Source of the DNA: Volvox africanus
Lineage: Eukaryota; Chlorophyta; Chlorophyceae; Chlamydomonadales; Volvocaceae
Assembly (NCBI GenBank): GCA_030268105.1
Contig: BSDZ01000078.1
Coordinates: forward strand, 1,966,001 to 2,030,000
DNA length: 64,000 nt
Direction of reading: 5' to 3'
Shown: piece by piece, positions 35,001 through 47,900 of the stretch
Position numbering within the stretch: position 1 is the first letter of the stretch
Layout of the letters: every line of letters begins with the position of its first letter
Translations under genes and position numbers: made by a program
Notes under the pieces: generated by a model
The model's input: the letters and a program-made list of their open reading frames with translations, nothing else
Told to the model about the DNA's origin: nothing
Database searches by the model: none

Positions 35001-38000
35001 GCAATCCCGCGCCGCCTGCGGCGGCGACGCAGCCATATCGGGAACTCCAGGTTGGGGCACAGGGCATGCAAGCAGCCGTCATGCGGTACGGCGGCGGCAG
35101 TAGCTGTGGCGATGGTAGCGTGGTTCCCTTACTGGCGGAGCTGGCGACCTACCTGGTGGAGACGCAGCGGCAGGACTGTCTCGGCGGCTCAGTGGCGGAG
35201 GGGAGCGCCGAAGCGGAGGTATTAAATGGGTTTCGGAGCAAGCTATACCCGTTACAGCATCGCGTGTGTTCTCTCACTTTTCCCCACCACCTCTTTGCGG
35301 AGGCTTCCCCCTTCACCAATTCTTACGGAATAACCCCCCTCTTCCTGATTTATCCCTCCTCCTCCCTTTTTCCTTTCCCCTTGCTATTCCCCCTGGTGTA
35401 GCCGTGAGGTTGTGGCCGAGTTTCGGAGCACCCAGAGGTTTTCAAACCTTGCCTCCTCCCCCTCTCCTACTGTTTTGGGTTGTGGCCCTATGTTTCTTCA
35501 TCCCGTACTCTCCCTCCCCCCCGGGTATTTGCCCCATTATTTCGCTCCATCTCCGCTGCCCCATTACCCCCATTCCCCTCCGCCTGCTGCTTCTCTTGGC
35601 AGTTATTGGACCTCCCCACCGCAGGGCAAGTGCTGCGACAGCTCACAGATGAGCTCCAGATGCGGAGGCGGAGATTCGCATTGCAGCCGCCTCAATCGCA
35701 GCCCCAAGCCCTGACACACACCGCAAACCCTAACAAACAGCTAATCCAAACGCTGCCACACCGCCTGGTGGAGGGGGCGTCAGTTCTCGGCGGTGACGGC
35801 GCCGCCGCCGCCGCCACTGCCGCCGCCGCCGCCGAGGCAGCTGCGATGGTCGGTGCGGCGGGGCGGGCAGTCTCGGGAGAAGCAGCGGTGGCAGCTCCTC
35901 TCGCGGCGGCCGTCGGCGACCAGCTGTGGTGTACGGCGCAGCAACCCCGCTGCGCTGCGGAATTGTGCGGGAATACCGAACAGGTTGTGTTGTATATATC
36001 TGTGTCTGTCTGTCTGTTTGTTAACTCCGTCTGCCCGATAATATCTTATGATCCCGCGCTTTGTCACCTTCCCTCCTGTACGGCTTGGGACATGCATGAA
36101 CGGGGATGCGGAAACGGCCGGGCCAGTGAGGGCTCCGGCAGTGACCCGTGGGGCACCACCTTTCTCGCCCGCTTATCAGTCCAACTCTTCCCGTGTCATC
36201 TCTTCCCCCCACCCACCCCCATACACACACGCGCGCATTCGGTGTCCTAGTTCCCTCCTGTTCGCATCCCACCCCACTACACCCCACCCCACCCCACTAC
36301 ACCCCACTTCACCCCACCCCACCCCACTACACCCCACCCCACTTCACCCCACCCCACCCACTACACCCCACCCTACCCCACTACACCCCACCCCACCTCG
36401 GCATCGCGGCGTCTCTACAGTGGCAGTATCAGGTTGATCGAGTATTCGTCTTTCCCCCAACCTCCCCTCTCTCCCCCCTTACTCTTCCCCACACCCCTCT
36501 CCCACACCCCTCTCCCACATCCGTCCTTCCCTGACAACTCAGGTTGGGCGGCTACGTGACTGGCTGCAAAGCTGGCGGGAAGTCATCATGCAGGAGGGGC
36601 AGCGTGGTGCGGAAGGTGTGTATGTGTGTGTATATGCAGGAGGGTGCTGTGCGGGAGGGACAGATACGTGTTGGGGCGCATAAATGCGTCACATTAATGA
36701 AGATTGCCGTCAATCTACGACATGATGTGTCAACACGCGGTTTACGCATTGTGGTACTTCACTGTGTACGGCTGTCATGTTGACACATGCCGACTTGCAC
36801 GTTTTGACAAATGCCGTTGTCTCGTATTCTTGGGTATCCGACAGGTGCCTCTGGCGGCGGCGGCGGCGGCCGGAAGCAGCGGCAGCAGCAAGGGCGCCTT
36901 GGTCGGCGGTGGTACGGCGATGACGGGTCCTCCGAGTCGTACTTTACGGATAGCGACTTCGAAGCTAGGTCAGCTGGCGGTACGGCAGACAGCGGCGGAG
37001 AGGGTCCTGGCGGCGGTGGCGGCGCACAGTACAAGGGTCAGTGCGTCTTCAGTGCCACACATACATACTTAATTTTTGAGCAGCTAGTCGTCCTCCGTTT
37101 TCCGTTGGGCCTTTCTGTGGTGTCTTGGTGACCCTGAGTGCTCTGTTAGTGGCCAGGCGAGAGCCTCTGAGGTTTCGCTGGCCCGAGTGAGAGGGGGAGC
37201 ACGTGGCAAGACAATCAGACAAAGCCACGTGCTCCTCCCCTGCGCTGTGGCTCGGTCCGGTCAGGACCCCCGGTGCTCGTCTTTGGAGGGCGAGTCGGCC
37301 ACAGTGTAACACCCATAAATACATAAATACACACGGACCCACTCCCTCACTTCATTCCAACCTTGCAAATAAGTGTCGCCCGCTCGCGCACTGACAAACC
37401 TTCTCGGGAAAGCCAATCCAATCGTGTGTATGTGTATGTGTGTATGGAGACCGATGAGGCCTTCCGCGCTCTTTCCATATCCCACACATTTCTAACAACT
37501 ACTTGAAATCACTTGGTGTTGATTGTGGCGGTTAGTAGTTAACGATTTACACTGACATCTATCAGCGGTACGACCAGGTTACATATCCTGTATTCTCCTT
37601 TCTCTCCCCCTCTCCCCCTCTCCCTCCCCCTCCCCCAACTGCACACCGTCCCTCCCCCCGTTACCCGGCCCCTTCGTGTATAGGTCTCCCCACAGCGGTT
37701 GTTCTCCGCGGTCCCTCGGGCTGCGGAAAGACCGCCGCCGCCTACGCAGTGGCTTCGGAGCTAGGCTTTCGGGTGCTGGAGGTGAACCCCTCCCTGGACC
37801 GGAGCGGTTCGCAGTTGCTAAGGATGGTGGGGGAGGCCACCAAGAGCCGGTGGGGTGCGTGAGGCGGGGAGGCAGTGGACGTCTTGCCTCTGACTGTCTG
37901 TCTGTCCGCGTGTCTGTCTGTCCTAGGTTTCTCCTATCCATGCTTCCATCTCCCTCTTGTGTGTTTTTGAGCGGCATCCCTCAACAGCTCTGGTGGTGCT

Positions 38001-41000
38001 AGTGGTGTTCGGGTTGACTGACCTTATTTATTTTTTAATGCACTTTGCTTATATTACACTGCGTTGCGCTGCGCAGGAGGCTTGTCCAAGGCATGGCAGC
38101 TGTCGGGGGCGGAGGAGGAGCAGGAGGGGGATTGGTATTTGCTTCGAAAGCCGCGGCCGCCAACGCCGCCTCCACACACGCCAGGGACAGGCGGCGAGGA
38201 CGGGAGGGAGGCACTGGACGCCGGGGCGGCGGCGCCGCTGCCGCTGCCGCTGGTGGAGGTGGAGGTGGGCGCAGAGCGTCCAGAAGAACATTTTGTAAGA
38301 ACGGAGAGGGCCGCAGAAAGATGTTTGTGTCTGGGGGAAAGGGGGGAGAATGAGGGAGGGAGGAGGAGGGCGAAGGGTCTTCCCGGCCCCGGCCCCTTTT
38401 CACATACACACACAGACACCCAGGGGCGTGAAGCTACAGCAGCCCAAACATTCAGAAGTTGGGCGACCGGAGAAAGGGGAAGAGGGGAAAGACGAGTTAC
38501 CACATCTGATAATGATGATTGAGACCTGACAGGACTTGACAGGACAAGAGGGGATGAGTTAGCCGATTACGTCATATCGGGGCTGGTAGGCCTTATCTCT
38601 ACCCGTACGCCTGAGCCAGTCACGCCGTATTGGCCCCCCGGCAGATGGGGCTTATGGGGGCACGTTTTTGAAAGTGGAGGACCGCTAATGCCAGGCGATG
38701 ACGTCAGCGGCCCCCGTCGTACCCTCTCCCCGTCCGTGACGCCGCAGCCCTGGACGACGACTTCGAATCCGCCACGTCGTCGGCGTCGCCGTCACCCATG
38801 ATGCACCGGCGCGGCGGCGGCGGCGGGGGCCGTAGGGGCGGCGATGCCACCGCCGCTGCGGCACGGTTCTTCAGCGCTGAGGACGCGGCCCCTGCATCAG
38901 CAGGTTTCGCCACCGCTGCTGGTGGTTCCAGCGGCGCCTCCGCCGCTGCAGCGGGTGGCAGTAGCAGCCGCGGCTGTGTGACGCTGATGTTATTTGATGA
39001 GGTGGATGTGCTACCCGAAGAAGACAAGGGCTTCCTGGGCGCTTTGGTTTCCATCATCCAGGAGTCAAAGGTATGAATATATATTTATATATTTAAGTAT
39101 TTTTTAAAAATAAAACACATTTTTCGTGAAGTTAAAACGTATAGATTCGTAGACTTAGAGCAGATTCAGAAGAGTACATTATTTCGGCTCCAAAGGAGCA
39201 TCACATCTGGCTCCCCTCCCAAACCTCCTATTTCCCACCTCTCACCCCACCTCTCACCCCACCTCTCACCCCTCCCGACCCCTCCCCAGCCAACACCTCA
39301 CCCAACCCGACCCTACCCACCCCTCTCCCCACCCCTTCCGACCCCACCACGCAGCGGCCCATCATCCTGACTGCCGGCCCGGGGAGTAACCTCTCACCCC
39401 AACTGCGTGCTCTGGGTCTCCAGAACCTCGTCTTCCATCCCGCCCCGGAACCACAGCTCCTCCGTACAGTGGCCATGGTGTGCGCAGCGTCGCGTAACAG
39501 CAGTTGCTGGAGTCACAGTAGCGGCGGCAATCCGTCAGGAAAGCCCGCCGCCGCGACGCTGCCGCCGTGCGTACTTAACATAAGGCCCCCTGACGACTCG
39601 GCGGCGGCATCGGAACGTGAGGTTCTGGATCTCAGTGGTGATGTCGACCGTGATGACGTCGATGGCGACGGTTTCGGGAGGAATGCCGTACTCCACCCGA
39701 GGTGGCGGCAGCAGCAGCAACAGGAACAACTCTTGCTACCGTCGCTACTGAGCTTGGTACGGAGTTGTCACGGTGACTTACGTCATGCTCTGTTAAAGGT
39801 CCAGTTTTGGCTGGGAGGCAACGGCAGCGGCGGCGGCGGCGGCGGCGGCTGGGACAGCGCAACCATGGCGGCAGCGCGACTGGGACTGCCGTACTGGGGT
39901 GGCCAAGCCGATGCACAGGTGGCGACGAGTCTGGTGGATGGCGACGCAGTGAACGGCGATGTTGGAGATGACCTGGAAGTGGGGTACTGCACCATATTGG
40001 ATGTCGCGTGGCAGGCTGTGCAGGACTTCACCGCCACCGCTGCCACTGCCGCCGCCGCCGTGGCGTCGGTTTCGGATTCGACGCCATCCGCCAGTGTCGT
40101 CGGTTTCAGCGCAGCTGGGTTGGTTGAATCCCAGGATGTATCAGAGAGCTTCGCCTGCGTGCTTCCACGTCTTCGGCTATGGTTGCCAGGAAGTACATCT
40201 GTGACTGCGGCAGCTGCAGCGGCAACATCCATGTCTGCACCGAAGCCGACGCTGGTTTCGGAGCCGCGCCCTTCAGGGGAGGATGTGCCGGCTCGGGATC
40301 CGGCGGGGCGGCGGTTGCAGTGGCAGTTGTACGGAGAGAGATGCAAGCGACTTCGAGAGCAACAACTGGCTGCCAGGTGTGTAGGGAACTGGCAGAACAA
40401 GACGAGGACACGTGGGGGGGGGAATGTTGTGAAGACGGGCCGGGTCTTTCTATTTTCTCTGCGCACGAATGATTTGTAAGAGCGGGTGTGTGCTTGTGTG
40501 TATTTTCACCTTCTCTCTCCCCTCTCTTCCCGTGATCGGAATCTATTGCCGTACACCAGGTGGCTTGAGCTCGAGGTCGCGCGAGCCGCGACCAGGATTT
40601 CCCGCCGCCGTAAGCTTGGTTTCGGAGCCCACTTACTTCCGGCGGAGGTGGAAGCGGAGGCCGGGGCGGAGCTCGGCGTGGGGGAAGGGAACGGCGTTGC
40701 CTGCGCTGTTAATGACGGTACGGAAGCTGTTGAAACTATGGAAGCTGTGGAGGTTATGGAGGACTCTTCGGAGGAATCCTCTGCGCGGCTGTGCGCCACG
40801 TCCCAGACGTGTGGTTTGGTTGGACTGGGGGATAAAGAGACCGGTGGATTCGCAGAGCGCCGAAGAGAGATGACCGGCAAGCGCGAGAACCACCACAGCG
40901 AGCAGCAGCAACGACAACAGCAGCAGGAGGGAGATCGGGATGATGAGGCGGAGGTAGAGGAGGAGGCGGTGGTGGAGGTGGAGGTGGTGGATGAGGAGGA

Positions 41001-42621
41001 GGCGAAGGAGGAGGCGAAAGAGGAGGTGGAGGAGGTGGAAGGGGAGGAGGCAAAGCATGGGAGGGAAGACAAAGCGCAGGAAGAAGTAATGGAGCGCCAG
41101 CAGCACCAACACCAGAACCAGCTCCGGAACCAACACCATTTTCCACAGAAGCGGCGCGCTGCAGAGGCTGTGGAGGAAGGCAGCGAATCTGGGGGGGTTG
41201 ATTGCGGGAACACGGTGGTGGGGCAGAGCGGCGGCTTTGCCGGCGTGAAGCGCAGCCGCTTGTCGGTGTCGTCCTCACAACCCGCAAGCAAAGCCGCGAC
41301 GCCACGGGACTCCCTGCCGACGACGACGGCAGCTGCAACGGCCGCGGAGCCGACGGCAGCCGACGCTGCAGCAGCGGTGGCGGCGGTGGCGGTGGCGGAC
41401 CAGACAGCAGTCGGCGGCGGCGGCGGCGGCGGCAGTGCGACGGCCTGGTGCGTGGAGCCCATGATTATTGCGGCGGCAGATGATCAGAGCGGCGGCGGCG
41501 GCGGCGGCGATGCTTGCAACTCATTAGAGGTCGCTGCCACCGCCGGCACTATCGCGGCCACGGCCGTTTGTGGAGCAGTGCTGGGCGATGCGACGGCGCC
41601 GCCGCCGCTTGCACCAGCGGACCCTGCCGCTGGACTTCACCCCGCACCGACTTCTTTAGGGTTAAGAACAGCCTTGCCGTGGCTGCTGCCAGCTCCGCCA
41701 GCTCCATTGCCGTACAATGCAGAGGCACTAACCATGTTAGCGGCTTTACCACTGATGTCGACACAGTCGAATGTTTGTGGTAGTGTCAAGACGTCACCAA
41801 GATTGGAGCCGGAGCCGCTCCAGGCAGCGGTCCGCGAGTGCCGTGTGCAGGCTGCCCTGGCGGACATGTACGACATGGTTTCGCAGTTGGACGTCCTTGC
41901 AATGCCGCGAGATGCCTTCATTCCTGTTTCCGGCGCCTGCGCAATCCGTCATCACGCGACCTTCGCATCCGTACGCCCAATGGGTCTCGGAACCAACATG
42001 GCGCTGCAGCCGCCAACTCAGTACGGTGGTACGGATAATAATAATATGTCATGGGTCATGGCAGATGCCGTACGTGACCAGGAAGACATGCCGGGCAGGT
42101 TGCTGTCAGTCTGGGCCGCAGAGGCCGAGGCAGCGGGGCTTGGCGCCGGTGAGCAGGCGGGGAAGTTGCATCAGTGTTGTGCTGCTGTGGCAGCAGCCAG
42201 CGTTGCTCGCCTTGCGGTGCAGATTTCTCACGCTCCGAAACCCACTCCTCCTCCCCTCCCGTACTACAACGACCATCGTTTGTCTCATCCCACGGCCTGG
42301 CATCTTTCGACAGTCCACAGCGTGCTGCAGGCTGTAGCGCCTGGCAGTGCTGCCAGCGGTGCGGTCACCACGCTCGATCGTGTTGCCGCGCTGATGTCCA
42401 TTTGCCGCTCGGAGGCGGTACGGCAGCAGCAAGAGACCCGTCGGTCTAAGTGGATCCGCCGTCCGCCCATCTTCTGTCACCACCTAGCCTCCCTGGAGAG
42501 TTCCCCCCTGGCAGCACTTCACCGGCTGGCAGCGGCCTTTCCGACGCCGGTCCCGGCAGTGGTGGAGGCAGCGGAGCCGGCGGAGCTGGCGCAGGCGGCA
42601 TTCAGGCCGCGGTGGGAATGA
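32007..42621 (+). CDS. ATAD5: ATAD5/Elg1-type AAA+ clamp-loader large subunit (PCNA unloading)
   Basis: ATAD5/Elg1 with RFC2-5 unloads PCNA after replication. Ten phase-consistent exons: 32007-32112, 32259-35218, 35603-35983, 36543-36615, 36845-37036, 37684-37854, 38077-38294, 38708-39070, 39355-40376, 40560-42621, giving about 2,515 aa. The first 1,000 residues are disordered with poly-Gln/Ala runs. They contain VESIDLSASPP, like a SUMO-interacting motif, which Elg1 N-termini use. Landmarks: LWCTAQQP...AAELCGN then VGRLRDWLQSWREVI (the family's GN-WL-W block); Walker A VLRGPSGCGKTAAAYAVASE with LGFRVLEVNPSLDRSG; Walker B region LMLFDEVDVLPEEDKGFLGA; RPIILTAGP; SCHGDLRHALLKVQFW (sensor-2 region). 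A Gly/Arg/Ala-rich insert separates Walker A and B. The C-terminal exon is acidic (Glu/Val repeats near 40950-41060) and ends AQAAFRPRWE. The acceptor at 38708 has a weak pyrimidine tract. The family call is firm. Confidence 0.87.
36271..36396. repeat. CCCCACTACACCCCA-type tandem repeat in an ATAD5 intron
   Basis: Irregular 5- and 15-bp units (CCCCA, CCCCACTACA) extend over about 125 bp. Related CCCCACCTCTCA repeats occur at 39235-39285 in another ATAD5 intron. Confidence 0.9.
37196..37235. repeat. Perfect 12-bp inverted repeat in an ATAD5 intron
   Basis: GGAGCACGTGGC (37196-37207) and GCCACGTGCTCC (37224-37235) pair perfectly around a 16-nt loop. Each arm contains the palindrome CACGTG. It lies in the intron after the exon ending at 37036. 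Confidence 0.85.
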
Positions 42622-42878
42622 CGAGAAGTGGTGCAGCGGGCTGGCAGTCTGATGCGCCGGCGGGGCCGGTGATGCAAAGAAAACGCGATTCATTGTATCC
42701 CCTCCCTCTCCCACTCCCCTCTTCTCTCACCCTCCTCGCTTAACAGCACTAGTACCAAATCTCGTGTATTCGACTCCCCCACTCCCACTTTCTTCCCTCT
42801 CCCCTCTCACCCCTCTTCCCCTCTTTCTGTGTCTGTTTTTTCAATGATTCTGTGCTTGCACGTGTGAAGCCGCTGCTG

Positions 42879-42883
42879 TGTAA
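42879..42883 (+). promoter_or_regulatory. Candidate TGTAA polyadenylation word of ATAD5
   Basis: TGTAA 258 nt after the stop codon, at the edge of an AT-rich stretch. Confidence 0.5.
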
Positions 42884-44333
42884 TATTGATAAAATATTAA
42901 TAATAATCCAAAATTATGACGGAAATTCGTGACGTAAGTCTGTCGTAAATCTGCTTTGCAGTTCTCATCTTATCGAACATCGACGATTCTTTGGGAGCCA
43001 ATTCTGCTCTAAGCTCTGACCCTAAGATCCTTCTCGCCCGGCATGGGACTCTCGTACATGAGAGATTTTACCAGGGAGCCGATAGCCGGAGCGAACGCCA
43101 CGCGACCCGACTTGGTGTATTGCACGACATGACGGGGACGTCTGAGACAAGTGTTTGTAAACCAGCACCAGGGGATTCTGAGCCTATTAGCGCATATTCA
43201 TTGGACGAAAGATCATCCGCATCAAGAATCGCTTTACGTACAAAGCAGGTAGCGGTTATTGTACTTGTGATTGCGGCCACCTAACTGTCGGACTGAACAC
43301 GTGTCGAGATTGTTACCTCCCTTGATGTTCAGAGACCTATGGTGGTTGTACAGATTTGGGTTTCGTGACGGTGACGGGATTCGGGTGGGTATGTGGCTCA
43401 GCTTGCTCGTCTCATGTAATTAGGGTGCTGGAGGTTCGGGTTGTCATTCATACCTGTACAAGTCTCCCAAGCGATGAGTCCGGTGAGCACAATTTGGGGG
43501 GCGTAAGGGTGTGTGTGCGAAGCGGTAACTCGTCCATAGTAATTATTTAAAGGGTGGGAGGTGGATTTTACTTTCGACTTTATGAGGTTCAAATGACATT
43601 TGTGAGTAATTTCCATGGGTATTTCAGAAACTTTAAATTTCTCGGACAAGCTGCTTTTACCTACCTACCTCCTGTGAAAAGTTGGCGATGAACAGGGTAA
43701 AGACGTCACCTACCACTTACATGTGACTGCCGCTACTCCGTCCCAATACAACACAGTGATGGGGTGGATGTGTCCCTTCAGTGTCAGTCGAGCCAATTCC
43801 TCTCCACTTGGTCGGTCGGTTTCGTTTGCCTTCAGCCCATAACCGTTAATCCTATAATCTGCAATGATTCCTCTTTACTCCCAATGCCCGCTCAAATAGC
43901 ACCAGTCTGCCTGTCTGCGTGTCTATCTGTTTCTGTCTATCTCTGTATATACCCATCCCCCTTCCACACGCAAACACACACACACACACTCAACCAGTTT
44001 TCACTCCTACGCGCTGAGGTCAAGAAGGGCACATCGAAAGGAGAAATTCCGAACCCTCCCTCCCCCCCTTTTCATTTCAAGGAGAGAAGCGCAAGCACCA
44101 CAATTAGTGGAAAAAACGGAAAAAACAAGTTGTCGTCCCTGCATCACCACCGCAGCCGCACCACAGCCTCGCCTACCCGCCTATACGCCTGCGATAGATG
44201 GGAGTTACGTATGTTAGTTGAACGGCTTATATCTGATCTGCATCTCATCCGCACCCCCCCCCTTCATCAGCAGACTTCCACCGCCACCTCGACAGACAGC
44301 ACCTGCGTGTCGGGGAATGTGCGTTTCATACGA

Positions 44334-44338
44334 TTACA
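44334..44338 (-). promoter_or_regulatory. Candidate TGTAA polyadenylation word of CPN60 beta
   Basis: The minus strand reads TGTAA about 630 nt after the stop. A 3' UTR of that length is usual for volvocine genes, but the word is short. Confidence 0.35.
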
Positions 44339-44969
44339 CACATCCCCCCTGACACGTGTGTAGAAGTCAACACACCGACACGATCAGACGGCGAGGGAAG
44401 CATACCACAGGCACGTGTACGTCTGTGTTTGCGAAGAGGTGCAGTGGGGCGGTCGCCTGGAGGCCATTAGCCAGAAAAGTACATGGCCCAAGACATACCG
44501 CACAGCATGTGTGAAAAGCCACTCCCCAACCACACCCCAACTACAGATGAACACATGCGCGACACGCGCTAAGGTCACAAAATTGCCCCCATGTGTGCCG
44601 TCATCGGATCGTGTGTAGTGCCGCACTGCGCAGCGAATGACACCGCTTGCTGCACGTGATGTCGAGCACCATCACCCCCAATCCATTCCCACACAACACA
44701 TCCCCTGCAGAATTGCTACACAAGTGCTGATCAACACACCAACACGATAAAACACGGGAACCGACCCCTGCAACCTGGACAGAACACATGCTTGCGTGCA
44801 CGCGGGGAGAAGTTTTATCACGCATGCCCGACCCCTGCCGTACAGAGATCCAACAGCAAGCCGTCTGGATGACTGTGGTGTATGTGTGTATGTGTTTGCT
44901 TGTGTCGAGGGTGTGTACGGATTCCGCAAGCGTTTCAGTTGGCCGTCTGGTCAGTTGTCAGTTGGTCGT

Positions 44970-47900
44970 TTAGTAGTCGTAGTCACCACCGCCAGCTGGT
45001 GCTGCCGCCGCCTTCTCCTTCTCGGGAATCTCGGTAACCACCACATCAGCCAACAGGAAGGTCTTGGCCACTGAGCAAGCGTTCTCGAGCGAGCACCTGA
45101 ACATATCCACAATTCTCATGTTATTGTTGTCGTTTTGTTGCTCATTATTGTTGTAAGTTGTTGACGTACGGCTTTCTCGGGGTTCAACCAAAAGGGTTGT
45201 GCTAGCTTTGCCAACACGTTGGTGGGAAGGTTTAGGGTTTTAGGGTTATCAAGATGAAGGGATGGGGGGAGAAAATGCTACATAATGATAAAGACCTAAA
45301 CCCTAAACCCTAAGATTCTTCACAACAGGTATACTTGATGATACGTCCCACGCACCAACATCTCAAAAACTCAGTGACGTCTTGTACGGCACGCATGAAT
45401 TAATTGTCCGGTAGTCCTGATCCGTGACGTACCTAACGACCTTGGTGGGATCGATGATGCCAGCCTCCATCAAGTCCTCGTACGTATCCGTTGCAGCGTT
45501 GTAACCGAAGTACGGCGACTCAATGTTGTCCATAACCTTCTGCATAACCACGCTGCCGTTGCATCCGGCGTTGTTGGCGATGAGCTTGATGGGGTACGAC
45601 AGAGCGCGCTTGATGATGTCAGCACCCATCTGCACAGCAGTCGTACGGAAGGGTCGTACAAGAAACAGACCACGGGTGACAGGAAGTCGATACAATTCAA
45701 CCAGAAGAGAGGAGGGAGATTACAACTCACTAACTTCGAAGGAAACAAGTTAGTACGTCAATCGCCCCAAGTCATTGTGTCGTCCGAACGAGCGGAAGTT
45801 GTGTGTGTGTGTGTTTACTTTCCCCCCTTCAACCACCACCACCATAACACACAGCAGTAGCTTGCCCTCCCCCCTTTCCCCCCTTCCCTCCCCCCACACC
45901 TTCTGCTCCTCGTTCTCCAGGCTCGCCCGAATGGCGTCCACATTCTGGCTGAGGCGCAGCAGCGTGCAGCCGCCGCCGATGACCACTCCCTCCTCCACGG
46001 CGGCCTTGGTGGCGTTCAGCGCGTCCTCGACACGGAGCTTCTTCTCCTTCAGCTCGGTCTCAGTCTGGGCACCGACCTGCAACACGTGCAGTTGAAGCAC
46101 ACAGCACAGCACAGCACAGCGGCACAGAGACACAAGAGGTAGACCCAAATTGATACAATATGCACATTTAAGAGGGGATGCAATAATAGTGTTAGTCATA
46201 TCCTGGATTTACAGCGAGATTTTGAAGTATAAATGCAAGGTAAACCTTGCTAAAGGACGAGATTTTACATCGCAGACACGCAGACACGCAGACGCACCTG
46301 GATAATGGCGACGCCGCCGCTGAGGCGGGCAATGCGCTCATTGAGCTTCTCCTTCTCGTACTCCTGCTCAGTATCCGCGACCAGGTTTCTGATCTGCTTA
46401 ACTCGGGCCTCAACCTCCTTTTGCGTGCGGCCGTCGCCCACAATGGTGCAGTGCTCCTTCGAAATGGACACCTGCCGCAGAAACAAAAACCGACAAAAAC
46501 GATTCCAAATTCAGTAAATTTGTTAATGGCTTTCATAATTATTTGGAAACAGTACTGGGACTAATACTTACCAAATATATATGTATCGTAGTTATTTGAC
46601 TCTGAATTTTATTTTGAATCCACTTGATGAAAAACACTTGATGAACAAACAAGTCGATGTCTTCCTACCCCTCCCACATCCCCCCTGGATCGACGACTCC
46701 CAGGACCAGTGATCCCCAGAGACAGCACCCAGGCCGAGCCCACCCCATCTTCCCCGTCGCGCTAAACCCCGCCTAAACCCCTAAGACAAAACCACCACAC
46801 GGCCTGTCTTTAAAAGAGACCAAAACACAGAATAATGTCAGAAGCCCCCTCTCCTTCATAAGACCCCAACTGCGCTGTGCCTCACCTTGGCCGCCACACC
46901 CAGCACGTCCTCCGTGGCCTTGTCCAGGGTGATGCCGAGCTCGTCCTTGACCACCGTGCCACCGGTCAAGATGGCAATATCCTCCAGGTACGACGACTTG
47001 CGCTCACCGAAACCAGGAGCCTTCACCGCCACCACCTGATGGAACACGTTACCATGATCGGACACTCAAAACTTAAATCCCAAAAACAGATATTTCACAA
47101 AAAAATAATCGAAAGCCAATTGGACTTCTTCCTTGCCTGAATTGACATGAGCTCATGGATAACATTATGGAGGATTTCACAATTCCATGAGAGTGTTTGG
47201 TGGTACTAGGTAATTCGAGGAGTGCAGATTCGGTTTCTTCCCTTCTTTGTCTCGTCCGTCAAAAGGCGAGGAGCGGGAGGCACCGAGCACCGAACGCGTG
47301 AATTAGTGAAGTAGGAGCGCTCATCTAAGTAAAACCTCTCGGTAAAGGTAGCGACTCACAAACTTCAAGAGACGAAGAAGTGATAGAAATGATAGTAATG
47401 CCAGTACGCCATAGCCCTACCTTGAGGGTGCCACGGAGCTTATTGACCACCAGCGTAGCGAGCGCCTCCTGCTCCACGTCCTCTGCCATCACCAGCAGCG
47501 GGTAGTTGCCACGAATAGCCGACTCCAGGATGCCGATGATATCGCGGGCGGTGGAGATTTTCTTGTCCACCAGCAGGATACGGCAGTTCTCGTACTCGCA
47601 AAGCTGTACGGCGGAGGATAATGCATGGCTAGAGAGTGAGAAAGAGAATGCACGAGGAAGAAGTTGAGCGGAAAAGAGGGAAGAGTACACGAAATGGCGA
47701 CAGCAAGAGCATTTATTAGCATTCGCCGTAAGAGGGGAGCAAAAGAAGCTGAACTCATTATTTGATTTTCACGCGCGACTTTTCAAGTCATCATGTTATT
47801 ACATGATGCAGACGCTTCCCGGTCAGCCCCAACACATGACTAAGAAAGAGTTACACACTTGTTTCAGAACTTAATTTAAACGGACTTTCATCTGGATGCC

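Larger units (their letters stand above)
42622..44969. other. Convergent intergenic region between ATAD5 and CPN60 beta
   Basis: Positions 42700-42830 are pyrimidine-rich 3' UTR of ATAD5. From about 44300 the sequence is probably CPN60 3' UTR read on the minus strand. Between them is AT-richer sequence with a CA run near 43974-43990. The plus frame 43764-44363 has 199 codons but crosses simple repeats and has no domain. No gene is supported. Confidence 0.55.

Noticed and set aside
40506..41462. Minus-strand frames of 318 and 194 codons, Ser/Thr- or Pro-rich
   Set aside because: They are antisense to the acidic and Ala-rich last ATAD5 exon. There are no motifs, and phase on the plus strand is continuous from the AAA+ core.
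43764..44363. Plus-strand frame of 199 codons between ATAD5 and CPN60
   Set aside because: It crosses CTGT and CA repeats, has mixed composition and no domain, and lies where the CPN60 3' UTR is expected.
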